From Polynucleobacter sp. MWH-Svant-W18 (GTDB lineage Bacteria > Pseudomonadota > Gammaproteobacteria > Burkholderiales > Burkholderiaceae), in assembly GCF_018687495.1 (NCBI RefSeq), contig NZ_CP061293.1, forward strand, positions 1,426,001 to 1,490,000: a stretch of 64,000 bases of DNA. The letters run 5' to 3'. This document shows, piece by piece, positions 26,513 to 36,974 of the stretch (its first letter is position 1; each line of letters begins with the position of its first letter). The notes below the pieces were generated by a model. The model was not told where the DNA came from and ran no database searches. It saw nothing but the letters and a program-made list of their open reading frames with translations. A program made the position numbers and the translations under genes.

Positions 26513-27418
26513 ATGTTAAGCCCATCCCCAAATTCCACCAAGAAGGCATTTAGCCGGGTTGCGCTTGTCGGCAAATTTCAAGCGGACGGCATTGAGGAAC
26601 GCCTCAATGACATCGCCAAGCTCCTCACTGGATTAGGTTGCGAAGTCTTTATCGAGGCAGATACTGCCAACCATCTGGGATTAAAGGGCTATTCCACCAA
26701 AACTGCGCAGGACTTTGCTGGAGCAATTGACCTTGTCGTGGTCTTGGGTGGCGACGGCACGATGCTGGGAATTGCCCGTCAGTTAGCAGGCAGCAATGTG
26801 CCACTAGTGGGCATCAATATGGGTCGCCTTGGCTATATGACCGATATTCCCATTCAATCCGTACAAACCACCCTACCCAAAATGATTGCCGGCGAATATG
26901 AAGCTGACACCAGAACATTGTTAGACGCGGTTGTGATTCGTGATGGTAAGGAAATTAATCGCGCCTTGGCACTCAATGATGTTGTTGTTAATCGCTCTGG
27001 CATCTCTGGGATGGTCGAGCTAGCAGTTCATGTCAATGGCTCCTTCATGTACAACCAACGCTCTGATGGTTTAATAGTCTCCACTCCTACAGGCTCAACT
27101 GCTTATGCACTTTCTGCTGGCGGCCCCATCTTGCACCCTCACGTTGCAGGCATTCTGCTGGTACCAATTGCGCCGCACTCACTCTCCAATCGCCCCATCG
27201 TTTTACCGAAAGATAGCCTGACAGTGATTGAAGTAGTCAATGGCCTTGAAGTAATTGTCAATTTTGACATGCAGTCTCAAACAGATTTGCAAGCTGGTGA
27301 CAAAATTGAAGTGCGTCAATCTGATAAAACAATCGCCCTACTTCATCCCAGCAATCACAGCGACTACAAAACTTTGCGCGAGAAGCTGCATTGGAATGAA
27401 TACCCATCGACATTCTGA
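26513..27418 (+). CDS. nadK: NAD kinase
   Basis: NadK phosphorylates NAD to NADP. The 301-residue product has the GGDGT catalytic motif (residues 79-83), VGINMGRLGYMTDI, LNDVVVNRSG and the SDGLIVSTPTGSTAYALSAG signature. Starting at ATG 26513 gives the normal length; an upstream in-frame ATG would overlap the hrcA coding region and add 25 non-conserved residues. It is divergent from hrcA and is followed after 26 nt by recN. Confidence 0.96.
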   Translation: MLSPSPNSTKKAFSRVALVGKFQADGIEERLNDIAKLLTGLGCEVFIEADTANHLGLKGYSTKTAQDFAGAIDLVVVLGGDGTMLGIARQLAGSNVPLVGINMGRLGYMTDIPIQSVQTTLPKMIAGEYEADTRTLLDAVVIRDGKEINRALALNDVVVNRSGISGMVELAVHVNGSFMYNQRSDGLIVSTPTGSTAYALSAGGPILHPHVAGILLVPIAPHSLSNRPIVLPKDSLTVIEVVNGLEVIVNFDMQSQTDLQAGDKIEVRQSDKTIALLHPSNHSDYKTLREKLHWNEYPSTF

Positions 27419-27430
27419 TGTCGAGTACTT

Positions 27431-27439
27431 TGCTACGCT
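27431..27439 (+). promoter_or_regulatory. extended -10 candidate of recN, leaderless geometry
   Basis: TGC followed by TACGCT ends 5 nt before the recN ATG at 27445. TACGCT is a weak hexamer; the TGn extension helps. No LexA box of the CTGT-N8-ACAG type is obvious here. Confidence 0.25.
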
Positions 27440-27444
27440 AAGCC

Positions 27445-29115
27445 ATGCTTCAAACCATCTCACTTCGTGACTTTGTCATTGTTGATCAGCTTGAACTAGA
27501 TTTTTCTACTGGCTTTACTGTACTCACTGGCGAAACTGGCGCTGGAAAATCCATTCTCTTAGATGCCTTGAGCCTAGTGCTTGGAGAACGCGCTGACAGC
27601 AGCCAAATTCGTGAGGGCTGCAATCGCGCAGAAATCTCTGCCCGCTTTCAAATTGAGGATGACCAAATACAACGCTTCACTCAATGGCTTGATGAGCAAG
27701 GCTTTCCAATTGAAGACGAAGGGCATAGTCTTTTACTCAAGAGAACAGTCGAGAGTAATGGAAGAAGTCGCGCATTTATTAATGGCAGCGTGGCAACCTT
27801 GGCACAACTGCGCGAAGCTGGCGATCAACTAGTAGATATTCATGGGCAGCACGCGCATCAACTTCTCCTCAAGGGTGGCGCGCAACGGGAATTACTCGAT
27901 CGACATGCTGGTTTGCTACTGCTAGCTAGTGAAGTCGCTCAAGCATTTAAAACCCTGAATGATTCGCGCCGAAAATTAGAGCAGGCTGAGAATGCCGGAC
28001 AAGATATCGAGAGAGAACGGGAACGTCTGGAATGGCAACTTGAAGAGCTCACGGCTTTATCTCCACTCGAAGGTGAGTGGTCAAGCATTCAAGGTGAGCA
28101 TGTTCGCCTAGCCAATGGTGCCAAACTCATTGGCGGCTGCCAAGAGGCAATTGAAGTATTGAGTGATTCTGATAACGCAATTGAATCCAGCCTTTCTAAA
28201 GTCTGTAGCAATATCAGCACCTTAGCGGAGCATGATCCCGCCTTAAATAGTATCAGCGACTCCTTGCAAAGCGCACAAATTCAACTGGATGAAGCCATTC
28301 ATAGCCTGAATCGCTACGTACAGAAACTGGATCTTGATCCCGATCGTCTTGTGCAAGTGGAAGAACGCATGCAAGCACTCCATGGGGCTGCTCGAAAATA
28401 TCGTACCGATACCGATGAGCTTCCAAAGCTACTACTAGAAACTAGTGAGCGACTCGATGCATTAACGGCTTCACAAAATATTGATGCCCTTCGTGAAAAA
28501 GTCCAACAAGAAGAAGTTGCTTATCTCAAGCTGGCCAAACAACTATCCCAAAAACGGAAAGCAGCTGCAACTGATCTTGGCACATTGGTTACCAACGCTA
28601 TGCAAGACCTGTCGATGGCAGGTGGACGCCTAGAAATCGCCCTCATACCGCTTGCCGAAGGTGGCTCCTATGGATTGGAGCAGATTGAGTTTCTTGTAGC
28701 CGGTCATGCTGGCAGCACACCGCGCGCCCTTGCCAAGGTTGCGTCTGGGGGAGAGCTTGCCAGAATTAGCTTGGCCATTAGCGTCATCACCAGCAAAGCC
28801 TCATTCACACCTACCTTAATCTTTGATGAGGTTGATGCCGGTATTGGTGGAGCAGTTGCTGAAACTGTTGGCAAACTCCTGCATCAACTAGGTCAATCCC
28901 ATCAAATTCTCTGTGTCACCCATTTACCGCAGGTTGCTGCTCAAGGAAATCATCATTTCAAAGTCAGCAAAGCGCAAAGTGGTGAGAAAACCATTTCTCA
29001 AGTTCAACCCTTGAGCAGAGTGGAACGTGTTGAAGAAGTGGCCCGAATGTTAGGTGGTGCAACGATTACAGATACTACACGTCGCCACGCCCGCGAATTG
29101 CTAGAACAAAGCTAA
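27445..29115 (+). CDS. recN: DNA repair protein RecN
   Basis: RecN is an SMC-like ATPase that acts on double-strand breaks. The 556-residue product has Walker A TGETGAGKS (residues 28-36), a central coiled-coil of about 300 residues and a C-terminal ABC signature VASGGELARISLAI with Walker B TLIFDEVDAGIGG and the VTHLPQVAAQGNHH histidine switch. Length is normal. It probably shares a transcript with nadK. The stop is 5 nt from that of convergent glnE. Confidence 0.96.
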   Translation: MLQTISLRDFVIVDQLELDFSTGFTVLTGETGAGKSILLDALSLVLGERADSSQIREGCNRAEISARFQIEDDQIQRFTQWLDEQGFPIEDEGHSLLLKRTVESNGRSRAFINGSVATLAQLREAGDQLVDIHGQHAHQLLLKGGAQRELLDRHAGLLLLASEVAQAFKTLNDSRRKLEQAENAGQDIERERERLEWQLEELTALSPLEGEWSSIQGEHVRLANGAKLIGGCQEAIEVLSDSDNAIESSLSKVCSNISTLAEHDPALNSISDSLQSAQIQLDEAIHSLNRYVQKLDLDPDRLVQVEERMQALHGAARKYRTDTDELPKLLLETSERLDALTASQNIDALREKVQQEEVAYLKLAKQLSQKRKAAATDLGTLVTNAMQDLSMAGGRLEIALIPLAEGGSYGLEQIEFLVAGHAGSTPRALAKVASGGELARISLAISVITSKASFTPTLIFDEVDAGIGGAVAETVGKLLHQLGQSHQILCVTHLPQVAAQGNHHFKVSKAQSGEKTISQVQPLSRVERVEEVARMLGGATITDTTRRHARELLEQS

Positions 29116-29120
29116 GTTGT

Positions 29121-31946
29121 TTAATTCGCTGAAGGTGCTTTAAAAATCTTTAGCCATAGCGCCATCACAGCATCTTTAGCAGCAATCAACTCAGGTTCAT
29201 CTTCAATGTTGATGCGTGTTTTTTCTGCACCGTCTAAGCGCAAGCGGTGCTGGCGAGACCGTAATAAGCGGTAAGCATTCCCGACCAATAAAGCAGCCTC
29301 GCGATCTATTAGACCGGCTTCGCCAGCAATCCGCAGCAGTGCAATATTGCCTAGGTTATGAATGAGCTGCTCGTGTTGGTGGGAATATGCCAGCACCAGA
29401 TACTGAACAATAAATTCAATATCGACCATACCGCCAGAATCATGCTTGAGATCAAATAGACCGCTTACATTGGGGTGTCCGGCGTGCACTTTTCGGCGCA
29501 TCTCTAGAATTTCAGTCCGAAGATGGTCAATATCCCGCTTTTGGCTCAGCACCTCTGCTCTCACCTGATCAAAATCAGCTCCGACTGCAACATTACCTGC
29601 TGAGCAACGCGCCCGCGTGAGGGCTTGGTGCTCCCATACCCAGGCAGCGTTATTGCCTTCGCGCATTTGGTATTTCTTAAACGCATTAGCATTTGTCACC
29701 AAAAATCCTGCCGAGCCATTGGGCCGCAAACGGGTATCAATCTCAAATAAACTACCAGTCGCCGTAAAAGCAGTTAGCCAGTTGATCATTCGTTTTGCTA
29801 AGAGTGCATAAATTTCTTGAGCTGAAAAATCAGATTCATCGGATTGGTAGAGGAAGACTAAATCTAGATCGGAGGCATATCCCAATTCTTTGCCGCCCAA
29901 CTTCCCGTAAGAGATGATCGCAAATGGTGGGGCTGTTTTAACCGCTTCCTGAGCTAGACCAAATTTTTGTGCAACCTCAGGCCACACACGCTCAAAAGTG
30001 ATCTGCAAAATCAAGTCTGCTAAAGCTGATAAATGATCGCTCACTTTTTCCACCGGCAGCGCCTGCTCAACCCCAATACCTAAATCAGCTAAAAGGGTAA
30101 TGAATGTTTCTGTATGGTGGGTGACTCGCAAAATATCCATAGCTTGCTCAGAACCATCAGCATCGGACATCACGTCATCAAGACGAATGTTCAAATTGGC
30201 TTTGACTTCATGCCAATACTCTTCAGGATGCTCGATCAAAGCTTGTTCAGTGCGAGAGTTCAGTAAGTGATCCAACAAATGGGGGTGTCGAGTCAGGTAC
30301 TGCGCGCCCCAATGAGAAGCTTTTAATAAGTCCAATACATTTAGCAATGCTCTGGGGTACTCAGCCAAAATAGAGAGATAAGCACTGCGCCTCGCGATAG
30401 CCTCTAACAAATCAAAAAAACGTAATAAGGTTTGATCAGCATGAGTTCGATCAACGCCATCCTCACTCAAAATCTGAGCAGCTGTCCGCATTAAATTAAC
30501 AAAAATTAAGCGACTCTTCTCGGGCAACTGTCTTTGCTTGGGGCTCTCAACCCAAGCCTGCCAGCGCAGCAATGACTGTGGAAAAACTTGGGACGGCGGC
30601 TCCCAAGCAAGATCGATTGGCGCAAGATCCAAGCGAAGACTGTCATCCAGTAAAAATGCCTTCTCAAAAAGAGCGGCAACATTATTTTGATGGCGATCTA
30701 ACTCAGCCATAAAGCCATCGACATCCAGGCTCTGATCTTTATCAGCCATGGCAGCTGCTAAACGTTCACGAGCAGAAAGATCATCGGGGAGGTAATGCGT
30801 TTGCTGATCATCCCAAACCTGCAGGCGATGTTCTAGGCGCCTCAGAAATCTGTATGCTGCCTGCAAGGACTCAACCTCTTCAGTTGGCAAGGCGCCCTTT
30901 TGTCCAACCCAATTGAGCACTTCTAGGGTGGGGCGCACTCTAAAGCGGGGATCAGTACCACCCCGCATCAGCTGGAACATTTGCGCAAGAAACTCAATTT
31001 CCCGAATACCGCCTCGACCTAATTTAATGTCCCGCGAACGACCTTGATGATGAGAGGATCTTTTATCTGCTTCATGTTGAATCTGAGCATGAAGATCTCG
31101 TATGGAAGCGATTACCCCATAATCCAAATGCCGGCGGTATACAAACGGCCGAATGAGCTGCTCCAACTCTTTTGCGCAATGTTCATAATTTGCCGTTCCA
31201 GGCGAAGGAGCAATCAGGCGCCCCTTAATCCAGGCATAACGCTCCCACTCCCTGCCTTGCACGATCAGGTACTCTTCGAGCATGTCCAAACTACAAACCA
31301 ATGGGCCAGAGTCGCCATTGGGTCTTAGGCGCATGTCCACCCGAAATACAAAGCCATTCTCGTCAAGCTCGGCCAGCAACTTCATGAGTCGTTTGCCCAT
31401 GCGAGAAAACCATTCTTGATTCGATAGGCTTTGAGGGCCCCCTAGGGTTTCACCCTCGTGCTCGTACAAGAAAATTAAATCAATATCAGACGATAGATTG
31501 AGCTCAAGGCCGCCAAGCTTGCCCATACCAACCACCATCAATGGCATTTCTGAATGACTGGTCATGCTCCAGGGCAAACCAAAGCGACTCTGGAGATCTT
31601 GCCGAATATACGCAATGGATTTTGCGATTGCTAACTCGGCAAACTGACTAAGACTATGGGTGACCTCATCCAAATCAGCCATTCCATTGAGATCCCGAAA
31701 AGCAATCCACAGCATGAGGCGCTGTCTAGCCAGGCGTAAATTGGCCATAAACTGGGACTCGTCTTGGGATGCAGCTGCACTCTCCATTTCACAAGCGGCT
31801 AACAAATCGGCAATTCCCTGCAAATTCAGCTTTTTTGACCCCTGGATACGAAGCCAATCAACCCACTCAGGGCGAGCATTGAGCCAGCGACGCGCATAAG
31901 TCGAATGCTGCTCTAAAAATGCGATTTGCCGAGAAAATTCATCCAT
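29121..31946 (-). CDS. glnE: bifunctional glutamine synthetase adenylyltransferase/deadenylyltransferase
   Basis: GlnE adds and removes AMP on glutamine synthetase in response to PII and glutamine. The 941-residue product has two nucleotidyltransferase halves. The N-terminal (adenylyl-removing) half has GMGKLGG (residues 140-146) and SSDIDLIFLY; the C-terminal (adenylylating) half has SYGKLGGKELGYASDLDLVFLY near residues 684-706, with linker helices between and a helical end. Length fits the family. It is transcribed alone, divergent from the yhdP-like gene, with a -10 placed so that the mRNA would start at the ATG. Confidence 0.96.
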   Translation of the reverse strand: MDEFSRQIAFLEQHSTYARRWLNARPEWVDWLRIQGSKKLNLQGIADLLAACEMESAAASQDESQFMANLRLARQRLMLWIAFRDLNGMADLDEVTHSLSQFAELAIAKSIAYIRQDLQSRFGLPWSMTSHSEMPLMVVGMGKLGGLELNLSSDIDLIFLYEHEGETLGGPQSLSNQEWFSRMGKRLMKLLAELDENGFVFRVDMRLRPNGDSGPLVCSLDMLEEYLIVQGREWERYAWIKGRLIAPSPGTANYEHCAKELEQLIRPFVYRRHLDYGVIASIRDLHAQIQHEADKRSSHHQGRSRDIKLGRGGIREIEFLAQMFQLMRGGTDPRFRVRPTLEVLNWVGQKGALPTEEVESLQAAYRFLRRLEHRLQVWDDQQTHYLPDDLSARERLAAAMADKDQSLDVDGFMAELDRHQNNVAALFEKAFLLDDSLRLDLAPIDLAWEPPSQVFPQSLLRWQAWVESPKQRQLPEKSRLIFVNLMRTAAQILSEDGVDRTHADQTLLRFFDLLEAIARRSAYLSILAEYPRALLNVLDLLKASHWGAQYLTRHPHLLDHLLNSRTEQALIEHPEEYWHEVKANLNIRLDDVMSDADGSEQAMDILRVTHHTETFITLLADLGIGVEQALPVEKVSDHLSALADLILQITFERVWPEVAQKFGLAQEAVKTAPPFAIISYGKLGGKELGYASDLDLVFLYQSDESDFSAQEIYALLAKRMINWLTAFTATGSLFEIDTRLRPNGSAGFLVTNANAFKKYQMREGNNAAWVWEHQALTRARCSAGNVAVGADFDQVRAEVLSQKRDIDHLRTEILEMRRKVHAGHPNVSGLFDLKHDSGGMVDIEFIVQYLVLAYSHQHEQLIHNLGNIALLRIAGEAGLIDREAALLVGNAYRLLRSRQHRLRLDGAEKTRINIEDEPELIAAKDAVMALWLKIFKAPSAN

Positions 31947-31952
31947 TCCCCC

Positions 31953-31981
31953 ATCTTAATCTGTCGCCAGAAGCTTGGCGA
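31953..31981 (-). promoter_or_regulatory. promoter of glnE, leaderless geometry
   Basis: On the minus strand TCGCCA (4 of 6), 17 nt, TAAGAT (4 of 6), then exactly 6 nt to the ATG at 31946. A GGGGGA run sits in those 6 nt but is too close to serve as a normal ribosome binding site. Confidence 0.4.
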
Positions 31982-32004
31982 CCCAGTAAAGGCTGACGGA
32001 TAAT
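31975..32004 (+). promoter_or_regulatory. promoter of the yhdP-like gene, near-leaderless
   Basis: TTGGCG (4 of 6), 18 nt, GATAAT (5 of 6), then 7 nt to the ATG at 32012. Its -35 overlaps the -35 of the divergent glnE promoter. Confidence 0.4.
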
Positions 32005-32011
32005 AGAGCTC

Positions 32012-35000
32012 ATGCTGCAAAAGTTCATTCCGCCTCGCCTCAAGAGCGTGCTTGCAAAACGTCCTCAAGGTTCTGGTGGACTTTGGCGTAAACGCGCGCT
32101 CATTCTTTGCGGATTGATTTTGCTACTCATGGTGCTTGGCCACCTCGGCATTCGTTTTATTGTTTGGCCTCAAATTGAAAAATCCAAAGCATCAGTAGAG
32201 CGACTCCTTAGCGCTCGGATTGGCACCAATGTCACCATGGACGAATTGAAAGTCTCCTGGACTGGCATCCGACCCAATTTTGAAATTGAAGGTTTGCGTT
32301 TTAATAGCCCAGACAAGACGAAACCCTTATTACAAATTTCAAAAATTAGCGGGGAGCTTAGCTGGAATTCTTTCTATCACCTAGCGCCTTACTTTCATGA
32401 GCTCAATTTCAAAGGCGCTGAAATTTATGCTCAAAGAAATGCTAAAGGGATCATCACCATTGCGGGAATTCCGATACACAGCAATTCAGGAGATCATGGT
32501 TTTGAAGACTGGCTATTTTCTCAAGACGATATTTTGGTGAGTGACGTCAAACTCTATTGGACTGATCAGCAGGATAACAAGGCGCCTACTACCATTGAGA
32601 TTCAAAATTTATCGCTCAGCAATGGCATTCGAAGTCACAAAGCGCTTCTCACCACTCGCACACCATGGACTACTGGGCCACTGGAGATCAAGGCTGACTT
32701 TGTTCACCACCTAGGCGGTCAAGCGGGCGATTGGCGTGATTGGATTGGCACTGTTTCCTGGAATCTCAATGATCTGAATCTCACTCAAATTTCTAAGGAG
32801 TTTTCTGTTCCCCTCAATACTCTAGAGGGCAAGTTGAGCTCCAGAGGAAAACTAAAACTGGATAACGGAAAACCAGATGGCGGCGAAGCCTATATTGCCG
32901 CTGACAATCTCACTATCCAGCTAGCAAAAAATGAGGATGCTATTGCCCTTGGTCGACTAGAGACAAATGTGGTTCAAGAAAATGAAAGTGGGCTCATTTC
33001 TATCACTACCAAAACATTTGCATGGCGAGATGCCGAGAGCCCGAATACAGCACCACTCGAAAATTTAAGCCCCATGACTTTTCGCTGGAAGCCACCGGGT
33101 GCTGATGGTGAGATTAAAGAATTTGGATTTTCTTCACCAAAAATCCTGGTGGAAGACATTGCCTTATTTGCGCTGAACCTACCCCTATCGAAAAAAGTAC
33201 ATCAATGGATTAAAGTTTCTGAAGCCGACGGAGAGCTCCAAGATCTTGACATTCACTGGTCAGAAAGTAAGTCTCCATTATCAGCACTCAATATTCCAGG
33301 CGGCTGGTTTAAATCGAATAAGCTTGATTTTTCAGTCAGTGCCAAACTGATTAACCTGAGCTTCGTAGGCATCAACAAATCGATGCCATCTGTTACTAAT
33401 CTCTCGGGCTTTATCTCCGGCGATCAAAATCAGGGTAGCCTCACTTTAAATTCCAAAAATCTGGGGCTTGAGATCAATGACTTTTTGGCCGACCCCAAAA
33501 TTCAATTAGATCAAGCAAGCGGACAGATTTCCTGGTCTAAGAAAAGAGGAAATTGGCTAATTAATGCCAAACAACTCTCACTCAGTAATCCTGAAATTAA
33601 TACGACCCTGAATCTGAGTTATCTCATCGGTGACCCTAAAAAACCCGATTTGATGACCTTGGGTATGAACTTTGCCAAAGCAAACTTAACTTCTGCCTAT
33701 CGCTATTTACCTCTTGGCATGGGCAAAGATGCCAGACTCTATTTAAGTAAGGCTTTTTCTGCGGGAACTATTCAGAACGGTAAGCTCCATATCAATGGCG
33801 ACCCCAATGACGTTCCATTTCCCCGTGGTAACCCAGGCGACTTTACTTTAAGCCTGCCAATCGTTGGGGCAACATTCAGCCCAGCCCCACTGATACCAAG
33901 CAACCAGGGAGTGTGGTCTGCGTTCAGCAATATTGATGGCCTAATGACCATGCAAAACGCTGCGCTATCCATTGATATTGATCAGGCCAATTACAAACAA
34001 GTTGCACTGAAAAACTTTCATGCTGAAATTCCTAATGTCAGCGCAAATCATCTGACACTCTCCGCCAACGGTAATGCGCAAGGCGATGCTCCGCAAATGT
34101 TGGAGTATTTATTTGCATCTCCATTCGCTAAGAAACAAAATAAGCTTGAAAAGAATTTGCAAGTTAACGGCCCTATAAACCTTGCTCTTGGACTAAAACT
34201 GCCGCTGTCTGGTGATGCCGATAGCAATATTGATATCAAACTAGACCTCAGTGGCAATAGGGTGCAATGGGCTAAATTGCCTCCACTTGAAAATCTCAAA
34301 GGAAAAATTCGGATTACCGAAATCCACCCAGAATTTGAAGACCTCACTGCCAATTTTTTAGGTGGGTCCTTAAGGATCGATAGTGCTCAGTCTGCATCAG
34401 GTCAGAGCTTCAATATTGCAGGTGATTTTTCTGCGGATTTCATTAAGAGTTATTTTGCGAATACGCTTAGGACAGATTCATCACCCATCCTCGATGGAAT
34501 GAGTGGTCGAGCCAAGTATGAAGGCACTCTGAACTTCAATAAAGCAGGTAGTGAAACTAATCTCAAATTTGATCTGCGCGACTGGGCCAGCGCCTCACCC
34601 ATCCCAGCCAGAAAACTGATGGGTGCGCCGATGCAAGGTCAACTTACTTTTAAAACTTTCCCAAATTCACAATCGGGTAATGACCGCTTTAGTTGGTCTG
34701 GCAAGTTTGGCGAACTCTATTCAGTTCAAGGAGAGGGTAATGGGGATGATGAATTGCGTTATGCACTAGGAATTGGTGCTCCTGCAATGCTCCCCCAAGA
34801 TGGCTTCCACTTAAATTTGGCTAGTAATGAATTAAATCTTGATTCCTGGATTGAGTTTTTTGGACAACAAAAGAAAAAGGGCTCTGCAACTGAATTGAAT
34901 GATCCCAAAGCAAGCCCTATTCAGGTAACAGCCGAAATTAGAAAGCTCGCCCTGCAAGATCGCATCTGGCAGGACCTCAATTTATCCGCTGTCAGTAAAA

Positions 35001-36124
35001 ATTCTGTATGGAAGCTACGCCTTAACTCACCTCAAGTGGCTGGCCAACTTCAATATCAAGAATCGAATCCAAGTTTTTACAGTGGATTAATTAGTGGGCG
35101 CCTCAGTCGACTCACTATTCCAGACGAAGCTACGAAAGTAGAGCAGAAAAAAACAGTCAGCAAATCTAAATTGGATCCTGGAACGATCCCTAGTCTTGAT
35201 GTATCAATCGATGAGTTCAATTGGTCTAAAGCTCAGCTTGGTCAAATCAAAATTAAAACCAAAAGCACTGCTAACTTACTCACCCTTGAGTCCCTGCAAG
35301 TAAATAATCCTCAAGGGAGCTCAATGGTTTCTGGGCAGTGGATGGGCGCAGCTCTGAATCAGACAGAGCACAGTAAGCTCAATATCGATATGGAGATCAA
35401 GGATGCAGGTCATATCATTGCCCACTGGAGTTCACAAAAATCTATTGAGGGCGGAAAAGGCAAACTCAATGCAAATGCAGAGTGGGATGGCTCTCCATTT
35501 ACACCTCAATATGACTCTCTTGCGGGCAAGGTCAATCTTAACCTTGAAAAAGGACGCCTACTTGAAGTCAATACCAGTGGCGCCCAAATTCTGGATGTTT
35601 TAAGTTTGCAAAGTTTATTTAGATTTGCAACGTTTGATCTGCAAGGCAGCCTAGGCAATATTGTCACCAAAGGCACTCCTTTTAATAGCATCAACGCAAA
35701 TTTTGAAGTGAGTAGTGGAATTGCACAAACCAAACAATTTTCTATGGGCTTAGATCAAGCTAGGGTGGCTATGACGGGACAAATCAATATTCCCAAACAA
35801 ACTCAAGACCTACGCGTTACTATCTTCCCCACAATTGATGCAACCGCTGGATCATTAGCTGCTTTCGCAATTAATCCGATTGTTGGCCTGGGAGCATTGG
35901 TTGGCCAATACCTCATTACTAATCAAATCAATCGCAATTTTCAATCGGACTATTTAATCCAGGGCTCCTGGGAAAATCCCGAAGTCATTGCGCTAGATCA
36001 AAAGGGTCAGCCGATTGATGTAAAAACTTTAGAAACGATCCGCAATAAAGAACTTCTAAAAGAACAAACGAAACCCAGCAACAATACGACTCCAAATCCA
36101 GTACCGCAGCCTCAACCCCAATGA
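32012..36124 (+). CDS. YhdP family AsmA-like phospholipid transport protein
   Basis: This 1370-residue envelope protein belongs to the YhdP group (DUF3971 plus AsmA-like C-terminal region). YhdP, TamB and YdbH are thought to form bridges carrying phospholipids to the outer membrane. It has one N-terminal membrane helix (residues 29-51), then a long beta-rich periplasmic region. The start of the domain, VTMDELKVSWTGIRPNFEIE, and the C-terminal AINPIVGLGALVGQYLITNQ are characteristic. The end is Pro/Gln-rich ([10 protein letters not shown]). The amidase gene starts inside its stop (ATGA), so they are coupled. Confidence 0.9.
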   Translation: MLQKFIPPRLKSVLAKRPQGSGGLWRKRALILCGLILLLMVLGHLGIRFIVWPQIEKSKASVERLLSARIGTNVTMDELKVSWTGIRPNFEIEGLRFNSPDKTKPLLQISKISGELSWNSFYHLAPYFHELNFKGAEIYAQRNAKGIITIAGIPIHSNSGDHGFEDWLFSQDDILVSDVKLYWTDQQDNKAPTTIEIQNLSLSNGIRSHKALLTTRTPWTTGPLEIKADFVHHLGGQAGDWRDWIGTVSWNLNDLNLTQISKEFSVPLNTLEGKLSSRGKLKLDNGKPDGGEAYIAADNLTIQLAKNEDAIALGRLETNVVQENESGLISITTKTFAWRDAESPNTAPLENLSPMTFRWKPPGADGEIKEFGFSSPKILVEDIALFALNLPLSKKVHQWIKVSEADGELQDLDIHWSESKSPLSALNIPGGWFKSNKLDFSVSAKLINLSFVGINKSMPSVTNLSGFISGDQNQGSLTLNSKNLGLEINDFLADPKIQLDQASGQISWSKKRGNWLINAKQLSLSNPEINTTLNLSYLIGDPKKPDLMTLGMNFAKANLTSAYRYLPLGMGKDARLYLSKAFSAGTIQNGKLHINGDPNDVPFPRGNPGDFTLSLPIVGATFSPAPLIPSNQGVWSAFSNIDGLMTMQNAALSIDIDQANYKQVALKNFHAEIPNVSANHLTLSANGNAQGDAPQMLEYLFASPFAKKQNKLEKNLQVNGPINLALGLKLPLSGDADSNIDIKLDLSGNRVQWAKLPPLENLKGKIRITEIHPEFEDLTANFLGGSLRIDSAQSASGQSFNIAGDFSADFIKSYFANTLRTDSSPILDGMSGRAKYEGTLNFNKAGSETNLKFDLRDWASASPIPARKLMGAPMQGQLTFKTFPNSQSGNDRFSWSGKFGELYSVQGEGNGDDELRYALGIGAPAMLPQDGFHLNLASNELNLDSWIEFFGQQKKKGSATELNDPKASPIQVTAEIRKLALQDRIWQDLNLSAVSKNSVWKLRLNSPQVAGQLQYQESNPSFYSGLISGRLSRLTIPDEATKVEQKKTVSKSKLDPGTIPSLDVSIDEFNWSKAQLGQIKIKTKSTANLLTLESLQVNNPQGSSMVSGQWMGAALNQTEHSKLNIDMEIKDAGHIIAHWSSQKSIEGGKGKLNANAEWDGSPFTPQYDSLAGKVNLNLEKGRLLEVNTSGAQILDVLSLQSLFRFATFDLQGSLGNIVTKGTPFNSINANFEVSSGIAQTKQFSMGLDQARVAMTGQINIPKQTQDLRVTIFPTIDATAGSLAAFAINPIVGLGALVGQYLITNQINRNFQSDYLIQGSWENPEVIALDQKGQPIDVKTLETIRNKELLKEQTKPSNNTTPNPVPQPQPQ

Positions 36125-36954
36125 TTACATCCACCAATCCCCTTGAGCTACAGGTTGCCTCTATTCAGATGGTCTCCACTCCCAGTGTGGATGAAAACAT
36201 GGAGGCTGCTAACAACTTCATTCACGCTGCAGCTTCACAAGGCGCTCAATTAGTCGTGCTACCAGAATACTTTTGCTTAATGGGCCTTAAAGATACAGAT
36301 AAGATCCGAGCAAGAGAAGCGATTGGTCAAGGCCCTATTCAAGATCGACTATCAGCTATTGCAAAAGAACATCAGGTGTACTTGGTTGCAGGAACCATTC
36401 CCCTTGTAGCTAAAGATCCGAATAAGGTTCTCAATACGACACTGGTGTTTGACCCAGCAGGCCAGCAAATCTCTCGCTACGACAAGATTCACCTATTTGG
36501 ATTTCAAACAAATACAGAACGCTATCAGGAATCCGAAACGATTGAAGCTGGTGAACATCCCGGCATTCTGAAAATCTCTGTGGATGGTCAAGATTGGGCT
36601 TTTGGTCTTAGCATTTGCTACGACTTAAGATTCCCTGAGCTTTATCGCGCCCTAGGTCAGGTCGATTGCCACATTATTCCTGCTGCATTTACCTACACCA
36701 CCGGCAAAGATCACTGGGAGATTCTTCTGCGAGCACGCGCAATTGAAAATCAATGTTACGTCTTAGCTTCAGCGCAAGGTGGCACCCACCCAAATCGTCG
36801 TAGAACCTGGGGCAATACTATGTTGATTGACCCTTGGGGCGAGGTATTAAGCAATCTCCCTGAAGGGCAGGGATTCATTTCAGGGGTATTGAGCAAAGAT
36901 CGCTTAAACGAGGTACGCTCTAAGCTACCCGCACTTGCACACCGCAAGCTTTAA
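36121..36954 (+). CDS. carbon-nitrogen hydrolase (nitrilase superfamily amidase)
   Basis: This 277-residue cytosolic amidase has the nitrilase-superfamily triad: Glu49 in LPEYFCLMG, Lys122 in DKIHLFGF and Cys166 in [15 protein letters not shown]. The pattern resembles the Nit1/YbeM branch, some of whose members deaminate damaged glutathione, but the substrate here is not proven. It overlaps the yhdP-like gene by 4 nt and is followed by tldD after 20 nt, a pairing seen across Burkholderiales. Confidence 0.9.
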   Translation: MITSTNPLELQVASIQMVSTPSVDENMEAANNFIHAAASQGAQLVVLPEYFCLMGLKDTDKIRAREAIGQGPIQDRLSAIAKEHQVYLVAGTIPLVAKDPNKVLNTTLVFDPAGQQISRYDKIHLFGFQTNTERYQESETIEAGEHPGILKISVDGQDWAFGLSICYDLRFPELYRALGQVDCHIIPAAFTYTTGKDHWEILLRARAIENQCYVLASAQGGTHPNRRRTWGNTMLIDPWGEVLSNLPEGQGFISGVLSKDRLNEVRSKLPALAHRKL

Positions 36955-36974
36955 AGAAAGTTCTGCCGAATCAC

